From contig CAMCBW010000003.1 of the NCBI GenBank assembly GCA_945873105.1, positions 1 through 64,000 of the forward strand: a stretch of DNA of 64,000 nucleotides. The letters run 5' to 3'. The translations under genes and the position numbers were made by a program. Source of the stretch: Tangfeifania diversioriginum (GTDB taxonomy: Bacteria; Bacteroidota; Bacteroidia; Bacteroidales; Prolixibacteraceae). Under the pieces are notes generated by a model. That model was not told the origin of the DNA. It worked only from the letters and a program-made list of their open reading frames with translations, and ran no database searches. This document shows, one piece after another, positions 1-9,800 of this stretch (position 1 is the stretch's first letter; every line of letters starts with the position of its first letter).

Positions 1-364
1 GCTGCGTGGTCAGCGGAACCTGCTCCCCATCGGCTACCTCCGATGGTGCGGCAACACTCACCGTCAATACCGCCCCGGCCATCTCCGGGCAGCCTGCCAG
101 TCCGGCGGCCGTTTGTGCCGGGACCAACAGCAGCAACTTCACCGTGACTGCCACAGGAACTGCCCTTACCTACCAGTGGCAGAGGGGAATATCCGGAGCC
201 TACACCAACATCACTGCGGCTACCACCCCCAACGACGGGGCAACCTATTCCAACTATACCACCGCGACCCTCACCGTGGCCAATGCACCGGCCACCATGA
301 ACGCATACACCTACCGTTGCGTGGTCAGCGGAACCTGCTCGCCTTCGGCTACCTCCGATGGTAG
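1..364 (+). repeat. 315-bp tandem repeat encoding a 105-aa Ig-like domain
   Basis: The segment starting TGCGTGGTCAGCGGAACCTG at base 3 recurs almost identically at 318-337 in the same frame. This shows near-identical tandem copies of one domain. More copies probably lie left of the window. Confidence 0.75.
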
Positions 365-2486
365 TGCAACATTCACAGTCTATGCACCTCCAACAGCCAA
401 TGCTGGGACAGTTCTCACCGTCTGTTCGAATGCCGGGGGTACCAACATCACCACAGGGTCGAGTGCCACAAATTATTCGGCAGTTGCCTGGAGTTCCAGT
501 GGAACAGGCTCATTTACCAATGCAAATTCATTGACTACTTGCACCTATTCACCAAGTATTGCAGATATCACGGCAGGTAGTGTTACCTTGACGCTTACCG
601 TAACGGGAAATTCTCCCTGCGGAATCGCCACCTCCAACAAGACGCATACCATCAAGCTGGATGGTTCATGGAATGGTTCAATTGGTACGGATTGGAACAA
701 TCCGGGTAACTGGGATTGTAACCTACTTCCCACCTTGACAACCAATGTCCTGATTGCCAATTCCAAACCCAACTATCCAAACAATTCGACAGGTACCGCC
801 GACCAGGCAAAAGATTTGACCATTCAGGGCAGTGCATCGGTCACCGTTACCGGCAATACACTCGAAATTGCGGGTGCAATTTCCAACAGTGGCACCTTTA
901 CCGCTTCAGCCGGTACCATTGAGATGAAAGGCAGCCTTGCCCAATCGATTCCGTCCGGCACTTTTTCCGGAAATACCATCATGAACCTGAACATCAACAA
1001 CTCAGCGGGTGTAACCCTGGGAGGTCCTTTGAATGTTACCGGAATCCTGCAGCCCACCCTGGGCACCTTTAACTCCGCTGGAAATTTGACATTGGTTTCG
1101 ACAGGATCACAAACTGCATTGATTTCAGGCAGTGGTTCCGGTCAGGTTACAGGCATTGTTAACATGCAGCGGTACCTTGCCTCCGGATTTGGATACAAGT
1201 ACTTTGCCTCCCCATTCAGTGATGCCACTGTTGCACAATTTTCGGGATATCTGAGTGGAACCGCGACCATTCCTACCTTTTTCGCCTATGACGAGAACCA
1301 TACCAATGCAGGCAATGACATGACCGGATGGACCGCCTACACTGCTGGAGGATTGTCGCCAATGTCAGGTTATGCAGCAAACCTGGGTGCCGGAGTAGCT
1401 CCCGTAACCATCAGCTTGAATGGAACAGTCAACAACGGAGTCTATTCTACGCCACTTTTCAACCACAACAGAACTTATACCAAAGGATTTAGCCTGGTGG
1501 GGAATCCATATCCCTCGCCCATCGACTGGGATGCCTCGGGATGGACAAAGACCAACATCGACAATGCCATCTACTTTTTCGATGCAAGTGGTGGCGCAGA
1601 TCAATACTCAGGTAGTTACAGCAGTTATGTCAATGGGGTATCCGGTGGTTCGACCAATCTCATACCATCCATGCAAGCCTTTTTTGTCCATGTAACGGAT
1701 GGATCTTACCCTGTATCAGGGACTTTGGAAATGACCAATAATATTCGTACCACTGATTTAAACCCTTCGTTTAAATCAGCGGTTGCGGATCCAAGGACTA
1801 TTCTTCGTTTTGCCGCTGTTTTTGATGGCAATGCAGGCAAACCGGATCCATTTGTCATCTATTTTGATCCAACTACCACCAACAAATTCGACAAGGAGGC
1901 CGATGCCTTGAAACTGATGAACACCGATGATCTGGTAACCAATCTATATGCCTTTACGGCCGACAACAGGCAGGTTGCCATCAATGGGATGCCTCTGCCG
2001 GTAGATAGCCTGACAACAATTCCATTGGGATTGACCACATTCAAGGATGGTTGGGTCACCATCCAGGCAAAAAAGATAGAACAACTTCCCCAGGAATTGG
2101 GATTGTACCTGCTGGACAATGTAACAAAAGTCAACCAGGATTTAAAGAAATACCCCAATTACAGGTTCTACCTCAAACAGGGTGCCTACAACCAAAGATT
2201 TTCCATTCAGCTAAGAATTGAAGAGAAATCAGTAATTACGCCACTTTCTGAAAGGCTTTTCGCATTGAATAAATACAATGGGGCTTTGCAGGTAAAGATC
2301 AATTTGCCAAACGATGATAATGGCAAGTTGTATCTCACTGATATGATGGGTAGGATTATTTTACAAAAGGAGGTATCCAATCTTCAAACCATTGACATCG
2401 GGAAAGGATTGAATGATGGAGTTTATGTGATAACCGTGACTGCCGGAAAACGCAAACAATCTGAAAAAACAATCATCCGTAAATGA
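1..2486 (+). CDS. T9SS-secreted repetitive Ig-like adhesin (5' end outside window)
   Basis: Large secreted surface protein, probably an adhesin. The frame is open from the first base, so the gene begins left of the window. The N-terminal visible part holds copies of a roughly 105-residue Ig-like domain (repeat period 315 bp; the CVVSGTCSP segment at base 3 recurs at base 318). Then come a beta-rich region rich in S/T/N/G (LTIQGSASVTV and similar) and a C-terminal T9SS type A sorting domain of about 75 residues (LYLTDMMGRII, GVYVITVTAGKRKQSEK). This domain is known to target proteins through the type IX system for surface attachment or release. The stop overlaps the start of the next gene (ATGA), so it is translationally coupled to a DUF4402 pilin-like gene and an usher. 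Function as an adhesin is inferred; the class of protein is clear. Confidence 0.85.
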   Translation, partial: CVVSGTCSPSATSDGAATLTVNTAPAISGQPASPAAVCAGTNSSNFTVTATGTALTYQWQRGISGAYTNITAATTPNDGATYSNYTTATLTVANAPATMNAYTYRCVVSGTCSPSATSDGSATFTVYAPPTANAGTVLTVCSNAGGTNITTGSSATNYSAVAWSSSGTGSFTNANSLTTCTYSPSIADITAGSVTLTLTVTGNSPCGIATSNKTHTIKLDGSWNGSIGTDWNNPGNWDCNLLPTLTTNVLIANSKPNYPNNSTGTADQAKDLTIQGSASVTVTGNTLEIAGAISNSGTFTASAGTIEMKGSLAQSIPSGTFSGNTIMNLNINNSAGVTLGGPLNVTGILQPTLGTFNSAGNLTLVSTGSQTALISGSGSGQVTGIVNMQRYLASGFGYKYFASPFSDATVAQFSGYLSGTATIPTFFAYDENHTNAGNDMTGWTAYTAGGLSPMSGYAANLGAGVAPVTISLNGTVNNGVYSTPLFNHNRTYTKGFSLVGNPYPSPIDWDASGWTKTNIDNAIYFFDASGGADQYSGSYSSYVNGVSGGSTNLIPSMQAFFVHVTDGSYPVSGTLEMTNNIRTTDLNPSFKSAVADPRTILRFAAVFDGNAGKPDPFVIYFDPTTTNKFDKEADALKLMNTDDLVTNLYAFTADNRQVAINGMPLPVDSLTTIPLGLTTFKDGWVTIQAKKIEQLPQELGLYLLDNVTKVNQDLKKYPNYRFYLKQGAYNQRFSIQLRIEEKSVITPLSERLFALNKYNGALQVKINLPNDDNGKLYLTDMMGRIILQKEVSNLQTIDIGKGLNDGVYVITVTAGKRKQSEKTIIRK

Positions 2487-3013
2487 GAAGAAATCGTACC
2501 GGCACCGCCAAAATAAAATCGATATTGTTCCTGCTGCTCTGTCTTGTGCTCACTGCACTTTTTCCGCAACTAAGCCATGCTCAAGTACCCGAAAAACCAC
2601 CAAAACCGATAATAATCACAGTAAGTACGCTTCAGCATCTGGATTTTGGCAGGATAGTAGCTACCGGAACCTATGGTTATGTTACCGTTCCTCCCATCGG
2701 TGCTCCTTCTACATTTGGGGATGTTTACCTCCTTAATCTTACCACACCGGGGCTCATTGAGGTGGAATCCCAACCAGGCACCTTGATCACGATAGGATTT
2801 CCGCTAAATGTTACCATGATAGGTGGAACTCCTGCAGGTTCGCTTAATCTTACTGATTTTACTTCAGATCACTCTCCATCTTTTATTTCAACCAGCGCTT
2901 CAACCTTTGTATATTTTGGAGGAAAACTGGAAGTAAGAACTATATTAAGCGACAATCCACCTGGTGATTACAGCGGAAATATCCTTGTTACTTTCACACA
3001 AATCCACCAATAA
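2483..3013 (+). CDS. DUF4402 pilin-like secreted protein
   Basis: 176 residues. A signal peptide (hydrophobic about 13-33, ending SHAQ) precedes a DUF4402-type domain: an HLDFGRI segment, a GDVYLLNLT strand, and the typical C-terminal NPPGDYSGNILVTFTQ block. DUF4402 proteins are small beta-sandwich proteins of Bacteroidota and Proteobacteria often encoded beside chaperone/usher-like genes; a fibre-subunit role is inferred, not proven. The start codon overlaps the stop of the T9SS adhesin, and the usher-like gene follows after 14 bp, so the three are probably one operon. A second DUF4402 protein lies at 5709-6257. Confidence 0.8.
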   Translation: MRRNRTGTAKIKSILFLLLCLVLTALFPQLSHAQVPEKPPKPIIITVSTLQHLDFGRIVATGTYGYVTVPPIGAPSTFGDVYLLNLTTPGLIEVESQPGTLITIGFPLNVTMIGGTPAGSLNLTDFTSDHSPSFISTSASTFVYFGGKLEVRTILSDNPPGDYSGNILVTFTQIHQ

Positions 3014-3027
3014 TTCCCGGTTTTCAC

Positions 3028-5640
3028 ATGTACCAGTCAACATCAACCGAACCGCCAGCGTTGTTAGACCGGAGAGACATTCTTCTTTCCGGTATCATTA
3101 AGGCGTTTATGGTGTTGTCTTTTATTCTATTTATTTTCCCATTTCAAACTAGCTCCCAGGAGAGTACTGATTTGGAGGAGATTTCCATCTTTTTCCAGGT
3201 GCAAAACATGGGAGGCGTTGAACTCTCAGGTTTAATTGATAAGCAAGAGGTATTGCTTCCAGTCTCTGACATATTCGATTTTCTCAAAATAAAAAATAGT
3301 CTTTCACCAGGAATGGATTCTATAACAGGATTTTTCCTTTCCACGGATGCTCCTTTCCTGATCGATAGAACTGGCAACAGGATCCAATTTCAGGGCAAGG
3401 ATTATCCGTTGAAAAAGAACGAACTAATACGGACAGAGACCAATCTGTACCTGAAGTCCCAATATCTTGGAGAGATCTTTGGCCTGGATTGTAAATTTTC
3501 CTTTCGAACACTCTCTGTCAATATGACCACAAAATTGGAACTACCTATGATGCGGGAGATGCGCCTGGAACAAATCCGTAAAAACATAAATCGGTTGAAG
3601 GGAACATCAAATGTAGATAGTATCATCCCCAGAAGTCGTCCTGCATTTCAAATTGGTATGGCTGACTGGTCGATAGTATCGACACAAGAGATTGGTCGTA
3701 AAGCAGATGCCAGAATTAACCTGGCACTTGGTGCGGTACTTCTTGGCGGTGAAGCCAAAGTTGTTTTAAATTTAGATACCAATTCCCCATTGAAGGAAAG
3801 AGAGCAATTCTACAACTGGAGATTTGTCAACAACGACAAAAATTTCATCAAACAGACGATCCTGGGAAAGATAGGAACTGAAGCAACCTCTTCAATTTAC
3901 GATCCTGTCATCGGCATAAAATTGACCAATACGCCGACGACCTACCGCAAATCGTTCGGCACCTACCCTTTGAGTGATTATACCAGTCCCGGCTGGATGG
4001 TGGAATTGTATGTGAACAATGTGCTGGTCGATTACAAAAAGGCCGATGCCTCAGGCTTTTTCACCTTTCAGGTACCCCTTGTTTATGGCAATTCAAATGT
4101 CAAATTGAAATTTTATGGTCCATGGGGCGAAGAGCGGTTCAAGGAACAGCAAATCAATGTGCCTTTTAGTTTTCTGCCTACAGGAGAGCTTGAATATACA
4201 CTGGTAGCAGGCATAGTTGAAGATGGCCAACAATCCATCCTTTCGAGGGGTTCCCTGCATTATGGAATAGCAAAAAATTTAACCATGGGCACTGGAGTAG
4301 AATATCTCTCTTCGGTTACCTCAGGAAGGGTAATGCCTTTTGTAAACATTGCGGCACGTCCGCTTTCATCCATGATATTAAGTGGCGAATTTACCTATGG
4401 AGTGCGCGGAAAGGGGATTATTACCTATCACTTTTTAAACAATATTGAAGCTGAACTGAATTATACCAAATACAAAAAAGGTCAGACAGCTGTTAGAAAC
4501 AACTACCTTGAAGAACGGAAAGCTATATTGACGCTGCCATTAAAGGGGAAAGTCTTTTCATTCTACAACAGAATCAGCTACGATCAAATTCTTCTTCCGG
4601 GAACAGGTTTTTCTACCATGGAATGGTTAATCTCAGGTGCAATAATGGGTTTTAGCACCAACCTTACCAATTATGCGATGTTTACCAGTCAGACAAATCC
4701 CTATGTTTTCAGTAATCTCTCCTTTTCGTTCCGTTTGCCCAGGGGAATCATGTTTATTCCCCAGGTTCAATATGAATACAGCCAAAAGGAACTTATTTCA
4801 GTGAAAAGCGGGTTCGAAAAATATCTTTTTAGAAATGGTTTCCTCTCGTTGACATATGAAAACAATTTCAAGAGCAAAATCCAAAGTTTACAGTTTGGCT
4901 TCCGCTACGATTTACCATTTGCACAAACCGGTTTTACTGCCAGGCAAACCAACAGAACAACTACTTTAATGGAAAATGCAAGGGGTAGTTTAATTGTTGA
5001 CCTCAAATCAGATTACCTAGGGGTAAATAGCCGTACCAGTGTTGGGAAAGGAGGAATCGTTTTTTCCCCCTTTCTGGATTTGAATTGCAACAATAAACGT
5101 GACACAGGGGAGCCGAAAGTTGCTGGTTTAAACATTAGGATGAGCGGTGGACTAGCATCTGAGAATGACCGGGATACCACCATTCGGGTCACAGATGTCG
5201 AGCCCTATACACCCCATCTGATAGAGCTGGATGCCAACAGTTTTGACAATATCTCCTGGAAACTCCGGTACAAAACTTTTAGTGTTGTTGTTGATCCCAA
5301 TATGTTCAAACGGATCGAGATCCCTGTCTCTGTAGTTGGGGAGGTATCGGGAACTGTCTACAGGGAAAAAAATAATGATCAGTTGGGTATTGGGCGTATT
5401 TCTGTAAATATCTTTGATGAAAAAGGCAAGTTGGCAGGAAAAACCCTGAGTGAGCCGGATGGCTTTTTCAGTTACCTGGGACTCGCTCCCGGCAACTACG
5501 AGGTCAGTATAGATCCTGTTCAGATGAACAAACTCCACTTGGTTGCATCACCGGAAAAACAAAAAATTACCATAAATCTTGGTATAAACGGAGATACTGT
5601 AGAGGATGTAGATTTTGTTTTGAAGAGTAAGGTGGAATAG
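3028..5640 (+). CDS. Usher-like outer-membrane beta-barrel protein
   Basis: 870 residues. An N-terminal extension and hydrophobic signal segment (about 25-43) are followed by a periplasmic-type N-domain, then a long beta-rich region with alternating hydrophobic strands. A GPWGEERFKEQQINVPF segment near residue 365 resembles the GPFG...LLPPG conserved region of fimbrial ushers (FimD/PapC). After about residue 674 the protein has SdrD-B/carboxypeptidase-regulatory-like beta domains (FLDLNCNNKRDTGEP; LSEPDGFFSYLGLAPGNYEV). It is likely an outer-membrane secretion pore for the neighbouring DUF4402 subunits. No periplasmic chaperone gene is visible. A close paralogue lies at 6824-11035. Usher assignment is from remote motif similarity and context. 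Confidence 0.65.
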   Translation: MYQSTSTEPPALLDRRDILLSGIIKAFMVLSFILFIFPFQTSSQESTDLEEISIFFQVQNMGGVELSGLIDKQEVLLPVSDIFDFLKIKNSLSPGMDSITGFFLSTDAPFLIDRTGNRIQFQGKDYPLKKNELIRTETNLYLKSQYLGEIFGLDCKFSFRTLSVNMTTKLELPMMREMRLEQIRKNINRLKGTSNVDSIIPRSRPAFQIGMADWSIVSTQEIGRKADARINLALGAVLLGGEAKVVLNLDTNSPLKEREQFYNWRFVNNDKNFIKQTILGKIGTEATSSIYDPVIGIKLTNTPTTYRKSFGTYPLSDYTSPGWMVELYVNNVLVDYKKADASGFFTFQVPLVYGNSNVKLKFYGPWGEERFKEQQINVPFSFLPTGELEYTLVAGIVEDGQQSILSRGSLHYGIAKNLTMGTGVEYLSSVTSGRVMPFVNIAARPLSSMILSGEFTYGVRGKGIITYHFLNNIEAELNYTKYKKGQTAVRNNYLEERKAILTLPLKGKVFSFYNRISYDQILLPGTGFSTMEWLISGAIMGFSTNLTNYAMFTSQTNPYVFSNLSFSFRLPRGIMFIPQVQYEYSQKELISVKSGFEKYLFRNGFLSLTYENNFKSKIQSLQFGFRYDLPFAQTGFTARQTNRTTTLMENARGSLIVDLKSDYLGVNSRTSVGKGGIVFSPFLDLNCNNKRDTGEPKVAGLNIRMSGGLASENDRDTTIRVTDVEPYTPHLIELDANSFDNISWKLRYKTFSVVVDPNMFKRIEIPVSVVGEVSGTVYREKNNDQLGIGRISVNIFDEKGKLAGKTLSEPDGFFSYLGLAPGNYEVSIDPVQMNKLHLVASPEKQKITINLGINGDTVEDVDFVLKSKVE

Positions 5641-5649
5641 TACGGTTTA

Positions 5650-5696
5650 AATTGTAACTTTGACCGTGGCTGGACGTAAACAGTCTGAAAATCACT
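5650..5696 (+). pseudogene. Relic of a T9SS sorting-domain tail
   Basis: The short intergenic frame reads IVTLTVAGRKQSENH then stop. This closely resembles the last residues of the adhesin ending at 2486 (VITVTAGKRKQSEK). There is no start and no upstream domain. It is best read as the leftover 3' end of a second adhesin copy, lost after duplication of an adhesin/DUF4402/usher module. Confidence 0.5.
5655..5662 (+). promoter_or_regulatory. Bacteroidota-type -7 box upstream of second DUF4402 gene
   Basis: TAACTTTG matches the TAnnTTTG -7 consensus and lies 46 bp before the ATG at 5709. I do not see a convincing TTTG at the -33 spacing, so confidence is low. Confidence 0.35.
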
Positions 5697-5708
5697 AAAC
5701 AAAGAAAG

Positions 5709-6257
5709 ATGATGAAAAACACCAATGAATTTCGGTTTGGAAGGGGTTTGCTAGTCATTTTATTCAGCCTATTTTTTCTTCTAAATTGGAATCATAGGGT
5801 CGATGGACAGGAAAAACCACCCCGTCCGATACAAGTCAATGTAAAAACAGCCGGAGATCTCCATTTTGGAGCCTTTTGTCACGGACCATCAGGTGGAACC
5901 CTGACCATGCTTTATGGTGGTTCCAGGGTGGCAGGAGGCGATGTGATTCCCTTGAATCTGGGTTACACCTATGGACCAGCCATCTTTGAAATCTCCGGAA
6001 TCAAAGGCACCATCATCTCCATCACCGACAATTCGGCCACCCCTTTTACCCTCTCCGGAAGCAATGGAGGGTCACTGACCCTTCACATGGGAACCCCCTC
6101 CTCCAATACCGACAGTGGGACGCCATTTGTCCTCAATGCTGAATATCCTTTCAAGATGGAGGTCCGTTTTGGAGGCATCCTGACTGTAGGCAGTGCAGCT
6201 GCAAATCCACCCGGCAACTACAGCGGTACATTTTCCATCACCTTTAACCAGGAGTGA
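5709..6257 (+). CDS. DUF4402 pilin-like secreted protein (second copy)
   Basis: 182 residues with a signal peptide (hydrophobic about 12-28, ending VDGQ). The mature part matches DUF4402: DLHFGAFCHGPSGGTLTM, a GDVIPLNL strand, AIFEISGIKGTIISI, and the closing NPPGNYSGTFSITFNQE block. It is paralogous to 2483-3013. It probably belongs with the usher genes on either side as a secreted or fibre subunit; that role is inferred from context. A strong hairpin terminator lies 96 bp downstream. Confidence 0.8.
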   Translation: MMKNTNEFRFGRGLLVILFSLFFLLNWNHRVDGQEKPPRPIQVNVKTAGDLHFGAFCHGPSGGTLTMLYGGSRVAGGDVIPLNLGYTYGPAIFEISGIKGTIISITDNSATPFTLSGSNGGSLTLHMGTPSSNTDSGTPFVLNAEYPFKMEVRFGGILTVGSAAANPPGNYSGTFSITFNQE

Positions 6258-6352
6258 TCATTCTTACTTTCAAAAAATAGAAATATCAGTCAAACCATTT
6301 CAACTGAACTGGTTTGCCTAATATAAGGATTGGTTTTTGAGACCAATATTTT

Positions 6353-6396
6353 AAAAATGAATGCCTGAATCCGCTGTGATTCAGGCATTCATTTTT
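6353..6396 (+). terminator. Perfect 19-bp stem terminator
   Basis: Left arm 6353-6371 and right arm 6378-6396 are perfect reverse complements around a 6-nt loop, with A and T runs at the ends. It probably works in both directions and closes the adhesin/DUF4402/usher operon. Confidence 0.85.
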
Positions 6397-6823
6397 GGTA
6401 ACTGGTAATATCTGGAACGCTAAAGACAGGAGATTGGTTGTTTTTGAAGTCAGGTATAAATTTCACAACCTACAATAAAAGCAATTATACACCTATCATA
6501 ATACATACAGAAAGACAAAACCTGTCACCGGACCAAATACACCAATCAAATATCAATGAGTCGTAGCCTTATCAACTGCACAAAGTTGATAACTAACCTT
6601 GTCACCCCCCTTGGCGAAGGGTTTCGAAAAATATATAACGAATAACTTCGCAGCTGGTGCAGAAGCCAGGTCGTTACATTGGATATGAAATTTTCCTGTT
6701 CGATTCCCAGCTTATGCTTCACCCATGAGTAAGAAATATTTGCCGTTCCAAAAGTGTTTTTTATGAATCTTCAAGGTATGATTATCAGAATCAGGTAAAC
6801 TGTAAAAACGAAATAACGAAAAA
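6397..6823. other. Intergenic, no gene recognised
   Basis: About 430 bp between the terminator and the second usher gene. Stops occur in every frame and I see no RNA gene. It presumably holds the promoter of the SPOR-tailed usher, but I cannot point to a clear box. Confidence 0.5.
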
Positions 6824-9800
6824 TTGACAGACAGTTTAACCAAGGTTAACGAAACTGCCTCTTGTCGCTCAGGACATTGGTACTGTATGCCTACCTATAT
6901 GTGGGTTACCGTGGCTCTCTGTCTGTTTTTATCATGTACGACCTTTGTAACCAGCGCTCAGGAGGAGCCGGAATTCGAAGAGTTGTCTGTATTCTTTCAG
7001 GTTCAAAATATTGGTGCCATTGAAATACCTGCCGTGATCCGGGATCAGGAGGTTCTTTTACCGGTTTCTGAACTATTTACTTTCCTGAAAATCAAAAACA
7101 CCCTTTCTTCCGAAATGGACTCTGTCTCCGGATTTTTCTTGTCCCCGGATGCCCCCTACCTGATCGATCGGACAAAGAACAGTATCAGCTTTCAAGGTAA
7201 AAATTACCAGCTTAAAAACACCGATTTTATTCGAACCGAGACCAATCTCTACCTGCTGTCGAGGTTTTTTGGCGAAATTTTTGGTCTGGATTGTAAATAC
7301 AACCCCAGGGCATTGGCCGTCAACTTAACCACCCAACTTGAATTGCCGGTCATGCGAGAGATGCGTTTGGAGCAGATGCGTCAAAACATCAATAGACTAA
7401 AAGGTGATGCCAAATCTGATAGTACGATCCGTTTGAGTAGAAAGGCATTTAATTTTGGGATGGCTGATTGGTCAGTAATCTCTACACAAAACTTTACAAT
7501 CGGTCAAAACTCAAATGTTTCCAATGGTTCAGAGTATTCAAGAAAACAAATAGATACAAGAATAAATCTCGCTTTGGGAGCTGTTGTAGCTGGTGGCGAA
7601 GCAAATATTTTACTGAATTATGACACCAATGAACCATTTTCCGAGAAGCAACAATCCTACTATTGGCGCCTCGTCAATAACAACAATATTCTGGTTAAAC
7701 AAACAACACTCGGTAAAATAGCAACAGGAGCAACATCCTCCATTTACAATCCCGTTGTCGGGGTCAGGTTGACAAACACACCAACTACCTACAGAAGGTC
7801 GTTCGGCACTTATCCTCTAAGTGATTACACCAATCCGGGTTGGATGGTCGAATTGTATGTCAATAATGTACTGGTAGATTACAAAAAAGCGGATGCCTCA
7901 GGTTTTTTCAATTTTCAGGTACCCCTGGTATATGGAAATTCCAGCGTCAAGCTCAAATTCTATGGCCCATGGGGTGAAGAACGTTTCAGGGAACAGCAGA
8001 TCAATGTTCCCTTTAATTTCTTACCACCGGGAGAGGTGGAATACACCTTAAATGCTGGAATGGTGGAAGATGGTAAACAATCTATCTTTTCGCGGGGTGA
8101 AGTTCATTACGGATTATCAAGAGCTATCACATTGGGCTCCGGTGTTGAATTTCTATCATCCGTTGTTAGTGGGCCAATCATGCCATTTCTTTCAATGGCT
8201 ACAAGGCCATTCTCCAATGTATTGCTTTCCGCTGAATACACCTATGGGGTTAGGGGGAAAGGGATGTTCAGTATCCAATTGCCGAAGAATTCACAATTAG
8301 AGCTCAACTATATCAAGTACCAGCCAGGTCAAAAAGCTGTCAACTACAATTATCTTGAAGAAAGAAAAGCAACCCTCACTCTGCCAATAAAGGGCAGAAA
8401 TATTTCTATGTTCAATAGGTTTACCTACGGACAAATTCTCCTTCCTGGCACAGGATATTCAACCGCAGAATGGCTTATTTCAGGTGCCATATACGGCATT
8501 AGTACCAACCTCTCCAATTATGCCATGTTTACCAATTCCACAAAACCCTATATCTATAGCAACCTCTCGATGTCTTTCCGGTTGCCCAGGGGAATCATGC
8601 TATTGCCCCAGGCGCAATATGAATTCAGCAACAAGGAGTTGATCTCCGTCAAAGCCGGTTTGGAGAAATACCTCTTCCGCAACGGATTTGTCTCCCTATC
8701 CTATGAAAACAACTTCAAGAGCAAGGTGCATAGTGCCCAATTCGGTTTCAGGTATGATCTCCCATTTGCGCAAACGGGCTATACTGCCAGGCAAACCAAC
8801 GACCAGACAACCATCATGGAGATGGCCAGAGGAAGTCTCATTTTTGATCCTAAAACAAACTATATCGGTGCTAACAGCAAGGTTAACGTTGGAAGGGGAG
8901 GTATTGTCTTTGCGCCGTTCCTCGATTTGAACTGCAACAACAGAAGAGACAACGGTGAACCCAGGGCTGATGGGCTGGATATCCGTATCAATGGTGGAAC
9001 GTCTACTTACAGCGAAAAGGATACCACAGTAAGGGTGACTGATCTTGAGCCTTACACCAGTTACCTGGTTGAGCTGGATGCCAACAGCTTTGACAATGTT
9101 GCCTGGAAAATCCGGAACAAAGTATTGAAGATCGTTGTCGATCCCAACTCTTTCAAATTGGTGAACATTCCTGTTGCCGTTGTCGGGGAGGTTTCTGGCA
9201 TCGTCTACAAGGAAAATGGAGATGAACAAGATGGCCTTGGCCGAATTATTATCAATATATTCAATTCAAAATCGCAGCTATCGGGTAAAACACTTAGTGA
9301 ACCGGATGGATACTACAGCTACCTTGGCTTGGCCCCTGGTGTATATGATGTAAGCGTGGATTCAGTCCAACTCAGGAAATTGCACCTTCAGGCAACCCCC
9401 ATAAAACAATCCATCACCATTCTAAAAAGCCAGGATGGAGATATCGTTGAAGGAATTGATTTTACCTTGAAAAGTACACGGTCCGAAGTAATTGATACAC
9501 TAGACAATGACTCGAAAAATCCTCCGTCAGATTTGACCATTCCGGTTCAACCACAAACGGTCTCCACTCAAAACGTACAACCAAGCCAGGCAATTGCAAG
9601 TCAAAACATTCCGCAAAAACAAGTTATACCCAATCCAAGTATTCCGGTCCAACAACAGGCTGTCTCCAGTCAAAACGCACAACCAAGCCAGGCAATTGCC
9701 AGTCAAAACATTCCGCAAAAACAAGTTATACCCAATCCAATTATTCCGGTCCAACAACAGGTTATTCCCAAACCTGACATTTCGCTAAACCAGACTACTC

